Translations under genes and position numbers: made by a program
The notes under the pieces: generated by a model
What the model was told of the DNA's origin: nothing
The model's input: only the letters and a program-made list of their open reading frames with translations
The model's database searches: none
Source of the DNA: Comamonadaceae bacterium UBA4962
GTDB lineage: Bacteria > Pseudomonadota > Gammaproteobacteria > Burkholderiales > Burkholderiaceae_C
Length of the DNA: 61,232 nucleotides
Assembly: GCA_002397315.1 (NCBI GenBank)
Contig: DHAE01000002.1
Location: forward strand, 416-61,647
Direction: 5' to 3'
In this document: in pieces, positions 8,935 to 17,619 of the stretch
How the letters are laid out: the number at the start of each line of letters is the position of its first letter
Numbering within the stretch: position 1 is the first letter of the stretch

Positions 8935-9951
8935 TCAGGTCCGTCGGCCGGAACGGCGCGTGAGCAGGCGCTGCAGCAGGCAGAACACGAACAGCAGCAC
9001 GCCGACGGCGATGCGCGTCCACCACGAACTGAGCGTGCCGTCGAAGGAGATGAGCGTCTGGATGATTCCGAGCATCAGCACGCCGAACAGCGTGCCGGCC
9101 ACGTAGCCCACGCCGCCAGTGAGCAGGGTGCCGCCGATGACGACGGCGGCGATGGCGTCCAGCTCCATGCCCACGGCATGCAGGCCGTAACCCGAGAGCA
9201 TGTAGAAGGTGAACACCACGCCGGCCAGGGCCGAGCAGAAGCCCGACAGGGTGTAGACGCCCACCAGCGTGGAGCGCACCGGCAGGCCCATCAGCACGGC
9301 CGAATGCTCGCTGCCACCCACCGCATACACCGCGCGGCCGAATGGCGTGCAGTGCGCGATGAAGATGCCGGCCAGCACCACGGCGATGGCGATCAGCGCG
9401 CCCAGCGAGATGGAAGCGGTCTCGGACAGCTGCAGGCGCCATTGCGCGAGTTCCGAATAGCCTTCGTGCGTGACGCTGATCGAGTCGATGCTGATGAGGT
9501 AGCACAGGCCCCGCGCGAGGAACATGCCGGCCAGCGTGACGATGAAGGGCTGCAGCCGGAAGCGCTCGATCAGGAAGCCCATGAACGCGCCGAAGCACGT
9601 GCCCATGAGCAGCACCACGGGCACGGCCGCCGCCGGGCTCCAGCCGTGGCGCTCCACCAGCGAGGCGAACACCATGGTGGTCAGCGCCACCACGGCGCCC
9701 ACCGACAGGTCGATGCCGCCCGATAGGATGACGAAGGTCATGCCCACCGCGACGATGATGAGGAAGGCGTTGTCGATCAGCAGGTTGAGGAACACCTGGG
9801 CCGAGAAGAAGCCCGTGTAGCGCACCGAGCCCAGCGTGGCCATGGCCACGAAGAGCGCGATGGTGGCGGCCAGCGGCAGGTAGCGGGCGTTCAGGCGCGG
9901 GCCGGGCGCGCCGGCGGTCGGAGTGGAGGAGGGGGTCATGACGGCGCTCAT
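8935..9951 (-). CDS. yjfF: Galactofuranose-type sugar ABC transporter permease, YjfF-like
   Basis: Inner-membrane permease of the ribose/galactofuranose class with about 8-10 hydrophobic segments over 338 residues. It carries the family signature FVILSGGIDLSVGAVVALT near residue 80, IVTLAGMFLARGL, the EAA-like loop FGRAVYAVGGSEHSAVLMG and AVVIGGTLLTGGVG. The start at 9951 overlaps the ytfT stop as ATGA, and a second Met four codons on is possible. It pairs with the YtfT-like permease and the YtfR-like ATPase; the matching binding protein YtfQ is encoded five genes upstream. Confidence 0.9.
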   Translation of the reverse strand: MSAVMTPSSTPTAGAPGPRLNARYLPLAATIALFVAMATLGSVRYTGFFSAQVFLNLLIDNAFLIIVAVGMTFVILSGGIDLSVGAVVALTTMVFASLVERHGWSPAAAVPVVLLMGTCFGAFMGFLIERFRLQPFIVTLAGMFLARGLCYLISIDSISVTHEGYSELAQWRLQLSETASISLGALIAIAVVLAGIFIAHCTPFGRAVYAVGGSEHSAVLMGLPVRSTLVGVYTLSGFCSALAGVVFTFYMLSGYGLHAVGMELDAIAAVVIGGTLLTGGVGYVAGTLFGVLMLGIIQTLISFDGTLSSWWTRIAVGVLLFVFCLLQRLLTRRSGRRT

Positions 9952-11003
9952 GGCAGGGCCCTCGCGGTGGCGGGGCGCCGAACGAGCAGGCCCACCTGGG
10001 ACCGGAACTCGGGCGATTGCAGCAACATGACGATGAACACCACCACGGCCTTCACCACCAGGTTCACCTCGGGCGGAACGCCCAGCGAGTAGATGGCATA
10101 GGTCAGCGTCTGGATGATGAGCGCGCCGATCACGCTGCCCGCGATGCTGAAGCGCCCGCCGGTGAGCGCGGTGCCGCCGAGCGTGACGGCCAGGATGGCG
10201 TCCAGCTCCATCAGCTGGCCGGCGTTGTTGCCGTCCGCGCTCTTCACGTTGGAGCTGATGAGCAGGCCCGCGATGCCCGCGCAGACGCCGCAGAACACGT
10301 AGGCCGCCACGATGAGCCGCCCCGCCTGCACGCCGGCCACCCGCGCCGCCGTGGGGTTGACGCCCACGGCCTGGATGAAGAGGCCCAGCGCCGTGCGCGT
10401 GATGGCCAGGTAGAGCACCGCGAACACCGCCGCCGCCACGAAGAGCGAGAACGGCAGCCCGGCCAGGTAGCCCCCGCCCATGAAGAAGTAGGGCGTGTAG
10501 TAGATGGTGATGATCTGCCCGTCGGTGATGAGCTGGGCGATGCCCCGCCCCGCCACCATGAGGATCAGCGTGGCGATGATGGGCTGCATGCCGACCCGGG
10601 CCACCAGCACGCCGTTCCAGAGCCCGCACAGCAGCGCGACACCGAGGGCGCCCAGGATGGCGACCGGCAGCGGAAAGCGGCTTTCCGTGCCCGACACCGA
10701 TCCGCCGATCAGCCAGGCCGCCACGGCCGCGGCGATGGCCACGGTGGCACCCACCGAGATGTCGATGCCGCGCGTGGCGATCACCATGGTCATGCCCAGC
10801 GACACCAGCACCAGGGGCGCGGCGCGGTTGAGGATGTCGATCAGGCTGCCGTAGAAGTGCCCGTCGCGCCACTCGATGTGCAGGAAGCCCGGGTTGAAGG
10901 CCGCGTTGATCGCCAGCAGGAGCAGCAGGGTGATCACCGGCCATGCGAGTCGGTGGCGCAGCGGCGCTGCGGGGTGGAAGGGGTTGGGGCGGTGTTCAGG
11001 CAT
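9948..11003 (-). CDS. ytfT: Galactofuranose-type sugar ABC transporter permease, YtfT-like
   Basis: A 351-residue permease with the signature MVIATRGIDISVGATVAIAAA near residue 72, IIATLILMVAGRGIAQL, and AVTLGGTALTGGRF. It resembles E. coli YtfT, half of the heterodimeric membrane channel for galactofuranose and related sugars. It overlaps the end of ytfR by 8 bp and the start of yjfF by 4 bp, so the three are translationally coupled. The N-terminal 20 residues are Pro/His-rich before the first membrane segment. Confidence 0.9.
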   Translation of the reverse strand: MPEHRPNPFHPAAPLRHRLAWPVITLLLLLAINAAFNPGFLHIEWRDGHFYGSLIDILNRAAPLVLVSLGMTMVIATRGIDISVGATVAIAAAVAAWLIGGSVSGTESRFPLPVAILGALGVALLCGLWNGVLVARVGMQPIIATLILMVAGRGIAQLITDGQIITIYYTPYFFMGGGYLAGLPFSLFVAAAVFAVLYLAITRTALGLFIQAVGVNPTAARVAGVQAGRLIVAAYVFCGVCAGIAGLLISSNVKSADGNNAGQLMELDAILAVTLGGTALTGGRFSIAGSVIGALIIQTLTYAIYSLGVPPEVNLVVKAVVVFIVMLLQSPEFRSQVGLLVRRPATARALP

Positions 11004-12537
11004 GTGCGTGATCGGCGATAAGGCTGAAGATGTCGTCCTCGCTGCTGCCGGCGGGCAGCTCGCCCACTTTGTGCCGGTCGCGCAGCACCACGATGCGGTG
11101 GGCCACCCGCACCACCTCGCTCATTTCGGAGGAGATGAAGAGCACGGCCATGCCGGCCTGGGCGAGGCGCAGGATCTGGTCCATGATTTCCTGCTTGGCG
11201 GCCACGTCGATGCCGCGCGTGGGCTCGTCGAGGATCAGCAGGCGCGGCTCGGTCGCCAGCCAGCGCGCCAGGATGGCCTTCTGCTGGTTGCCGCCCGACA
11301 GCAGGCCGATGGGCGTCTCGATGCTGGCGGTCTTGATGCCCAGCAAATGCACGTAGCGCTCGGCCAGGGCGGCCTGCTCGGCGCGCGAGAGGAAACGGCC
11401 CACGCCCATGCGCGCCTGCAGTGCCAGGGCGATGTTCTCGCGCACCGAGAGTTCGGCCACGATGCCGTCGGTCTTGCGCTCTTCGGGGCACAGCGCCAGG
11501 CCCTGCCGGATGGCGTCCATGGGATTGGAGAACGCCACCGCGCGGCCATCGACGCGCAGCATGCCGCGGTCGGGCTGCTCCAGCCCGAACAGCAGGCGCG
11601 CCAGTTCGGTGCGGCCCGCGCCCAGCAGGCCGGCCAGCCCGACCACTTCGCCGGGGCGGATCTGCAGGTCCAGCGGCTGGAGCTGGCCGGTCTGGCCCAG
11701 GCCCTCGGCCTGCAGCAGCGCGGGCGCCTGCGTGCCGGTGTCCTGCGGCGTGGGCGCGTGCGCGGCCTGCGCGGCCAGTTCGCGGCCCAGCATGGCGGCG
11801 ATCAGCGCCTGCGGGCCCAGGTCCTTCGCCGGCCATTCGCCCACCCAGGTGCCGTTGCGCAGCACGGTGATGCGGTCCGACACGGCATAGACCTGGTTCA
11901 GGAAGTGCGTCACGAACACGATGGACAGGCCCTCGGCGCGCAGGCGGCGCAGCACCTCGAACAGCTTGCGCACCTCGTCGTCGTCCAGGCTGGACGTGGG
12001 CTCGTCCAGGATCAGCACGCGCGCGTCGATGGAAAGCGCCCGGGCGATCGCCACCAGCTGCTGCACCGCGACGGGGTAGTCGGACAGCAGGCGCGCCACG
12101 TCGATGTCCAGCCCGATGCGGGCGACCAGCTCGGCCGCGCGCCGGTGCATCTGTGCCCAGTCGATGCGACAGCCCTGCGCCAGTCCGCGGCGCGGGTAGC
12201 GCCCGGCGAAGATGTTCTCGGCCACCGAGAGGTTGGGGCAGAGGTTGACCTCCTGGTACACGGTGCTGATGCCCAGGCGCTGGGCGGCCAGCGGCGAATC
12301 GGGCCACACCGGCTGGCCGGCCAGGCGCATCTCGCCGCCGCTGGCCTTGAGCACGCCGGTGAGCACCTTGATGAGGGTGGACTTGCCCGCGCCGTTCTGC
12401 CCCATCAGGGCATGGATCTCGCCGGGATAGAGGCGCAACTGCACGTCCTGCAGCACCGGCACGCCGGAGAACTGCTTGCGGATGCCCGCCAGTTCCAGCA
12501 CGGGCTCTGCGTCGGCGGCTTGTGGGATGGATGCCAT
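10996..12537 (-). CDS. ytfR: Sugar ABC transporter ATPase, YtfR-like
   Basis: A 513-residue double ATPase. Domain 1 has Walker A GQNGAGKSTLIKV near residue 50 and Walker B LILDEPTSSLDDDE. Domain 2 has the degenerate P-loop GLLGAGRTELARL near residue 300 with the signature LLSGGNQQKAILARWL and Walker B LLILDEPTRGIDV. The asymmetry is usual for monosaccharide importers. It belongs with YtfT and YjfF downstream. The 56 bp between it and the GguB-like gene mark the junction between the two interleaved transporters. Confidence 0.92.
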   Translation of the reverse strand: MASIPQAADAEPVLELAGIRKQFSGVPVLQDVQLRLYPGEIHALMGQNGAGKSTLIKVLTGVLKASGGEMRLAGQPVWPDSPLAAQRLGISTVYQEVNLCPNLSVAENIFAGRYPRRGLAQGCRIDWAQMHRRAAELVARIGLDIDVARLLSDYPVAVQQLVAIARALSIDARVLILDEPTSSLDDDEVRKLFEVLRRLRAEGLSIVFVTHFLNQVYAVSDRITVLRNGTWVGEWPAKDLGPQALIAAMLGRELAAQAAHAPTPQDTGTQAPALLQAEGLGQTGQLQPLDLQIRPGEVVGLAGLLGAGRTELARLLFGLEQPDRGMLRVDGRAVAFSNPMDAIRQGLALCPEERKTDGIVAELSVRENIALALQARMGVGRFLSRAEQAALAERYVHLLGIKTASIETPIGLLSGGNQQKAILARWLATEPRLLILDEPTRGIDVAAKQEIMDQILRLAQAGMAVLFISSEMSEVVRVAHRIVVLRDRHKVGELPAGSSEDDIFSLIADHAHA

Positions 12538-12593
12538 GACTATGTAGCAGGGTTTCTTAGGTGGGTCGGCTCAGAAGGTGTGGATGAACCTTC

Positions 12594-13826
12594 TCAGGCC
12601 TTGTTCTTGTGGTACACGTCCACCAGCACTGCGGCCAGCAGCACCACCCCCTTGATGACCTGCTGGTAGTCGATGCCGATGCCCAGGATCGACATGCCGT
12701 TGTTCATCACGCCCATGATGAAGGCGCCGATCACCGCGCCCATGACCTTGCCCACGCCGCCCGAGGCCGAGGCCCCGCCGATGAAGCAGGCCGCGATCAC
12801 GTCCAGCTCGAAGCCCAGGCCCGCCTTGGGCGTGGCGGTGTTGAGGCGCGCCGCGAACACCAGGCCCGCGAGCGCGGCCAGCACCCCCATGTTCACGAAG
12901 GCATAGAACGACAGGCGCTCGGTCTTGATGCCCGAGAGCTTGGCGGCCTTCTCGTTGCCGCCCATGGCGTAGATGCGGCGGCCGATGGTGGTGCGGCTGG
13001 CGACGAAGTCGAACAGCACGATCAGCAGCGCCATCACGATCAGCACGTTGGGCAGGCCCTTGTACGAGGCCAGCAGGTAGCTGAAATAGACCATCAGCGC
13101 GGCGAACACCGCGTTGCGGGCGACGAAGAAGGCGGCGGGCTCCACCTGCACGCCGTGGCGCACGCGGTTGGCCCGGGCGCGCATGCCCGCCACCACCAGG
13201 GCGGCGGCGCCGGCCGTGCCCAGCAGCAGCGAGGTCACTTTCAGGCCCTGGACGCTGAAGAGGTCGGGAATGAACCCGGAACTCAGGCGCTGGAAGGCTT
13301 CGGGGAACGGCCCCACGGACTGCCCCGCCAGCAGCGCCAGCGCCAGGCCCTTGAAGACCAGCATGCCGGCCAGGGTGACGATGAAGGACGGGATGCGCGA
13401 GAACGCGACGAACCAGCCCTGCAGCCCGCCGATGAGGCCACCGCACAGCAGGCAGACCAGCGTGGCGGGAACGAAGTGCCACTGGTACTGCACCATGAGC
13501 ACGGCCGCCAGCGCGCCGATGAAACCGCTGACCGATCCCACCGAGAGGTCGATGTGGCCGGCCACGATCACCAGCAGCATGCCCAGCGCCATGATGACGA
13601 TGTAGCTGTTCTGCAGCAGCAGGTTGGTGAGGTTGAGCGGCTCCATCAGGGTGCCGTCGGTCATGTACTGGAAAAAGCCCATGATGGCGACCAGCGTGAT
13701 CAGCATGCCGTACTCGCGCAGGTGGTGGCGGGCGTGCTCCAGGGGCGAGCGGCCGGTGCGCGCGGACGGGGCGGCGGGCGCGGCGGCGGGGGAGGAGGGG
13801 GTGGGCGTGGAGGTCATGGAAGACAT
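12594..13826 (-). CDS. gguB: Multiple-monosaccharide ABC transporter permease, GguB/MmsB-like
   Basis: A 410-residue permease longer than the Ytf permeases, as expected for GguB/MmsB. Signatures are MLLVIVAGHIDLSVGSVSG near residue 95, IVTLAGMLVFKGLAL, the cytoplasmic loop TTIGRRIYAMGGNEKAAKLSGI and ACFIGGASASGGVGKV. Its ATG is 1 bp past the gguA stop. With GguA and ChvE it forms an importer for arabinose, galactose, xylose or glucose in Agrobacterium and relatives. The N-terminal 30 residues are Ser/Pro/Ala-rich. Confidence 0.92.
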   Translation of the reverse strand: MSSMTSTPTPSSPAAAPAAPSARTGRSPLEHARHHLREYGMLITLVAIMGFFQYMTDGTLMEPLNLTNLLLQNSYIVIMALGMLLVIVAGHIDLSVGSVSGFIGALAAVLMVQYQWHFVPATLVCLLCGGLIGGLQGWFVAFSRIPSFIVTLAGMLVFKGLALALLAGQSVGPFPEAFQRLSSGFIPDLFSVQGLKVTSLLLGTAGAAALVVAGMRARANRVRHGVQVEPAAFFVARNAVFAALMVYFSYLLASYKGLPNVLIVMALLIVLFDFVASRTTIGRRIYAMGGNEKAAKLSGIKTERLSFYAFVNMGVLAALAGLVFAARLNTATPKAGLGFELDVIAACFIGGASASGGVGKVMGAVIGAFIMGVMNNGMSILGIGIDYQQVIKGVVLLAAVLVDVYHKNKA

Positions 13827-13827
13827 T

Positions 13828-15345
13828 TCAGTGGGCTTTCACGATGGCGCTCATGATCTTTTCCTGCGATGCCTGGGCCGTGGGCATCTCGGCGATGAAG
13901 CGGCCTTCGTTCATCACGTAGAGGCGGTCGGTGATGCCCAGCAGCTCGGGCATCTCCGAAGAGATCACGATCACGCACTTGCCTTCGGCGGCCAGTTGCG
14001 CGATGAGGGTGTAGATCTCGTACTTGGCACCCACGTCGATGCCGCGCGTGGGCTCGTCGAGGATGAGGACTTCGGGACGGGTGAACAGCCATTTGCCGAG
14101 CACCACCTTCTGCTGGTTGCCGCCCGAGAGGTTGAGCGTCTTCTGGTCGACCCCGGAGGAGCGGATGCGCAGTTGCTCGCGGAATCCCTGGGCCACCGCG
14201 TGCTCGCGGCCTCCGTCGATCACGCCGGCCGAGGAGACGCCCCCCAGGTGCGCCAGCGAGATGTTGAACCGGATGTCCTCGTTCAGCACCAGGCCGTCGC
14301 CCTTGCGGTCTTCGGTCACGTAGGCCAGGCCGTGGCGCACGGCCTTTTGCACCGTGCCCACGTCGATGGGCTGCCCGTCCATCAGCACCTCGCCGCTGAT
14401 GCGCCGGCCCCAGGAGCGGCCGAAGAGGCTCATGGCCAGCTCGGTGCGGCCCGACCCCATCAGGCCGGCGATGCCGACTATTTCTCCGCGCCGCACCTGC
14501 AGGTCGATCCCCTTGAGGAAGGGCGCCTCGGGCCGCTGCGGGTGGTAGGCCTGCCAGCCGCGCACCTCGAAGGCCACCGGGCCGATGTCGGGCGTGCGGG
14601 GCGGGTAGCGGTCGGACATCTCGCGGCCGACCATGGCCTGGACCACGCGGTCCTCGCTGACGGGCGCGGCGCGGCAGTCCATGGTCTCCACGGTGCTGCC
14701 GTCGCGCAGCACCGTGATGGAGTCGGCCACGCGCGAAATCTCGTTGAGCTTGTGCGAGATCAGGATGCAGGTGATGCCCTGGCTTTTCAGCTCCAGCAGC
14801 AGGTCCAGCAGGGCCTGGCTGTCGTTCTCGTTCAGGCTGGCGGTGGGCTCGTCGAGGATCAGCAGGCGCACCTGGCGCGACAGCGCCTTGGCGATCTCCA
14901 CCAGCTGCTGCTTGCCCACGCCCAGTTGGCCCACCAGGGTCTCGGGCGATTCGTGGAGGCCCACCTTGCGCAGCAGCGCCTGCGTCCTGGCGTGCGCCTC
15001 CATCCAGTCGATGACGCCGTAGCGGGCGGTTTCGTTGCCCAGGAACAGATTCTCGGCGATGGAGAGCAGCGGCACCAGGGCCAGCTCCTGGTGGATGATG
15101 ATGATGCCCAGGTGCTCGCTGTCACGGATGCCTGCGAAGCGGCGCTCCTCGCCGTCGAAGACGATCTCGCCGCTGTAGCTGCCGTGCGGGTACACGCCGG
15201 ACAGCACTTTCATCAGCGTGGATTTGCCCGCGCCGTTCTCGCCCACGATGGCGTGGATCTCTCCGGCCTGCACGCGCAGGTCCACCCGGTTCAGGGCCAC
15301 CACCCCGGGGAATGTCTTGCGGATGTTCCGCATCTCTAGAAGCAT
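13828..15345 (-). CDS. gguA: Multiple-monosaccharide ABC transporter ATPase, GguA/MmsA-like
   Basis: A double-domain sugar ATPase. The start at 15345 (MLLEMRNIRKTFPGV) gives 505 residues; the upstream open frame is Arg/Pro-rich and unlikely to be translated. Domain 1 has GENGAGKSTLMKVLSGVYP, a QLGVGKQQLVEIAKAL signature and LLILDEPTASLNE. Domain 2 has GLMGSGRTELAM, LSGGNQQKVVLGKWL and LILDEPTRGIDVGA. It energises the GguB channel and is fed by ChvE. A 112 bp gap separates it from the upstream chvE gene. Confidence 0.93.
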   Translation of the reverse strand: MLLEMRNIRKTFPGVVALNRVDLRVQAGEIHAIVGENGAGKSTLMKVLSGVYPHGSYSGEIVFDGEERRFAGIRDSEHLGIIIIHQELALVPLLSIAENLFLGNETARYGVIDWMEAHARTQALLRKVGLHESPETLVGQLGVGKQQLVEIAKALSRQVRLLILDEPTASLNENDSQALLDLLLELKSQGITCILISHKLNEISRVADSITVLRDGSTVETMDCRAAPVSEDRVVQAMVGREMSDRYPPRTPDIGPVAFEVRGWQAYHPQRPEAPFLKGIDLQVRRGEIVGIAGLMGSGRTELAMSLFGRSWGRRISGEVLMDGQPIDVGTVQKAVRHGLAYVTEDRKGDGLVLNEDIRFNISLAHLGGVSSAGVIDGGREHAVAQGFREQLRIRSSGVDQKTLNLSGGNQQKVVLGKWLFTRPEVLILDEPTRGIDVGAKYEIYTLIAQLAAEGKCVIVISSEMPELLGITDRLYVMNEGRFIAEMPTAQASQEKIMSAIVKAH

Positions 15346-15457
15346 GGTCTCGGTGTCCGTTGGCGTCGCTTGCGTGCCTCCGCGCCGGGTCCGCGGGACC
15401 CGGGGCGGCGGCATGGGGCACGGGAAGCGCGGCCCGCGGCGGGCCGCGCGCGGCGGA

Positions 15458-16528
15458 TCACTTGATCTGCGATTCCTTGTAGTAGCGGCTGTCCACCAGC
15501 ACCTTCTTCCAGTTCGACTGATCCACCAGCACCGGCTTGAGCAGGTAGGAAGGCACGACCTTCACGCCGTTGTTGTAGGTCTTGGTGTCGTTGATCTCGG
15601 GCTGCTTGCCGGAGAGCACCGCGTCCACCATGTTGGCCGCGACCTTCGCGAGTTCGCGCGTGTCCTTGAACACGGTGGAGGTCTGCTCGCCCTTCAGGAT
15701 GGACTTGACCGAGGGCACCTCCGCGTCCTGACCGGTCACGACCGGGCAGGGCTGCTGGGCGGTGCAGTAGCCCACGCCCTTGAGCGACGAGAGGATGCCG
15801 ATGGAGATGCCGTCGTACGGCGAGAGCACCGCGTCCACCTTCTCCTTACCGTAGTAGGCCGAGAGCAGGTTGTCCATGCGGGCCTGGGCCGTGGCGCCGT
15901 CCCAGCGCAGCGTGCCGACCTTGTTCATCCCGGTCTGCTTGCTGCGCACCACCAGCTTGCCGCCGTCGATGTAGGGCTGCAGCACGCTCATCGCGCCGTC
16001 GTAGAAGAAGAAGGCGTTGTTGTCGTCGGGCGAGCCGCCGAAGAGTTCGATGTTGAACGGACCCTTGCCCTGCTTCAGGCCCAGCTTGTCGACGATGGAC
16101 TGGGCCTGCAGCACGCCGACCTGGAAGTTGTCGAAGGTGGCGTAGTAGTCCACGTTCTTCGAGCCCTTGATGAGGCGGTCATAGGCGATGACCTTCACGC
16201 CCTTGTCGGCCGCGTTCTGCAGCACGCGCGAGAGCGTGGTGCCGTCGATGGACGCGATCACGAGCACCTTGGCGCCCTTGGTCACCATGTTCTCGATCTG
16301 GGCGAGCTGATTGGGGATGTCGTCGTCGGCGTATTGCAGATCGGTCTTGTAGCCGCGCTCCTTGAGCACCCGGGCCATGTTGTCGCCGTCCGCGATCCAG
16401 CGGGCGGACGACTTGGTGGGCATCGAGATGCCGATGCTGCCCTTGTCCTGGGCGTGGGCCAGGGGCAGGGTGCCGAATGCGGCGAGGGTGAGGGCCGCGA
16501 CGGCGGTTTTCAGAAAGAAGCGTTTCAC
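15458..16528 (-). CDS. chvE: Periplasmic multiple-sugar-binding protein ChvE
   Basis: A 356-residue periplasmic binding protein with a signal peptide (KRFFLKTAVAALTLAAFG, likely cleaved after LAHAQ). The mature start reads GSIGISMPTKSSARWIADGD, as in ChvE/xylose-binding proteins. The reading begins at GTG 16528, preceded at proper distance by AGGAG. In Agrobacterium ChvE also presents sugars to the virulence sensor VirA and to chemoreceptors; no VirA is visible here. It belongs with GguA/GguB downstream. The two cysteines in the middle (YCTAQQPC) probably form a disulphide. Confidence 0.93.
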   Translation of the reverse strand: MKRFFLKTAVAALTLAAFGTLPLAHAQDKGSIGISMPTKSSARWIADGDNMARVLKERGYKTDLQYADDDIPNQLAQIENMVTKGAKVLVIASIDGTTLSRVLQNAADKGVKVIAYDRLIKGSKNVDYYATFDNFQVGVLQAQSIVDKLGLKQGKGPFNIELFGGSPDDNNAFFFYDGAMSVLQPYIDGGKLVVRSKQTGMNKVGTLRWDGATAQARMDNLLSAYYGKEKVDAVLSPYDGISIGILSSLKGVGYCTAQQPCPVVTGQDAEVPSVKSILKGEQTSTVFKDTRELAKVAANMVDAVLSGKQPEINDTKTYNNGVKVVPSYLLKPVLVDQSNWKKVLVDSRYYKESQIK

Positions 16529-16588
16529 GACATGTCTCCTGGTTTTTATGGGTGTGGTGGGTCCCGGGAACGGAAAGGGCGGCGCCCC

Positions 16589-17557
16589 TCAGTACTTGCG
16601 CTTGGGGAACTCCTGGGCGGCGGTCTCCATCGGGAAGATGCCTTCTTCCGTCACGATGCGCTTGGGCACCGGCTTGCCGGCCTTGATGTCCTTGACGGCC
16701 GCCATCAGCTGCGGGCCCAGCAGCGGGCTGCACTCCACCGTGACGTTGAGCTTGCCGGCCATCATGGCTTCGAAGGCGCCCTTCACGGCATCGATGGAGA
16801 TGATGATGATGTCCTTGCCGGGCTTCATGCCGGCCTCCTCGATGGCCTGGATCGCGCCGATGGCCATGTCGTCGTTGTGCGCGTAGAGCACGTTGATCTT
16901 CTTGCCCTCGGCCTTGAGGAAGGCTTCCATCACTTCCTTGCCCTTGGCGCGGGTGAAGTCGCCGGTCTGCGAGCGGATGATCTTGAACTTCGGGTCGGCT
17001 TTGACGACTTCCTCGAAGCCCTTCTTGCGGTCGATGGCCGGGGCCGAGCCGACGGTGCCCTGCAGCTCGACGATGTTCACGTCGCCCTTGCCGTCCTTCA
17101 TCTTCTCGACCAGCCAGCGGCCGGCCTTGCGGCCTTCTTCCACGAAGTCCGAACCCATGAAAGTGACGTAGAGCGACGGGTCCTTGACGTTGACGGCGCG
17201 GTCCGTGAGCACCACGGGGATCTTGGCGGCCTTGGCCTCGCGCAGCACCGGCTCCCAGCCCGATTCGACGACCGGCGAGAAGGCGATCACGTCCACGCGC
17301 TGGGCGATGAAGGAGCGGATGGCCTTGATCTGGTTCTCCTGCTTCTGCTGCGCGTCGGAGAATTTCAGCTCGATGCCGGCTTCCTTGGCCGCGGACTTGA
17401 TCGATTCGGTGTTCGCGGTGCGCCACTCGCTCTCCGCACCGACCTGGCTGAAGCCCAGCACGATGGGCTTTTGTGCCCAGGCGGCCGCGGGCAGCAGGGC
17501 GGCCACGGGGGCGCAGGCCAGGGCTGCGGCCAGTGTGCGTCGCGTCAGTTTCGTCAT
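16589..17557 (-). CDS. ytfQ: Galactofuranose-type periplasmic sugar-binding protein, YtfQ-like
   Basis: A 322-residue binding protein. A Tat/Sec-like leader with KLTRRTLAAALACAPVAALL is followed by IVLGFSQVGAESEWRTANTE, the hallmark of YtfQ. The start at 17557 is fixed by a strong AGGAG site. YtfQ should deliver galactofuranose, and probably L-arabinose or D-galactose, to YtfR/YtfT/YjfF, but those are encoded four genes further down, with the whole ChvE-GguAB set inserted between. It follows the aldehyde dehydrogenase gene by 62 bp. Confidence 0.93.
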   Translation of the reverse strand: MTKLTRRTLAAALACAPVAALLPAAAWAQKPIVLGFSQVGAESEWRTANTESIKSAAKEAGIELKFSDAQQKQENQIKAIRSFIAQRVDVIAFSPVVESGWEPVLREAKAAKIPVVLTDRAVNVKDPSLYVTFMGSDFVEEGRKAGRWLVEKMKDGKGDVNIVELQGTVGSAPAIDRKKGFEEVVKADPKFKIIRSQTGDFTRAKGKEVMEAFLKAEGKKINVLYAHNDDMAIGAIQAIEEAGMKPGKDIIIISIDAVKGAFEAMMAGKLNVTVECSPLLGPQLMAAVKDIKAGKPVPKRIVTEEGIFPMETAAQEFPKRKY

Positions 17558-17619
17558 CTTCGTCTCCTGTCTTATGGTGGTTGAAGGGAAAAATCGGGGC
17601 AGAGTGCGGGGCGAGCGGG

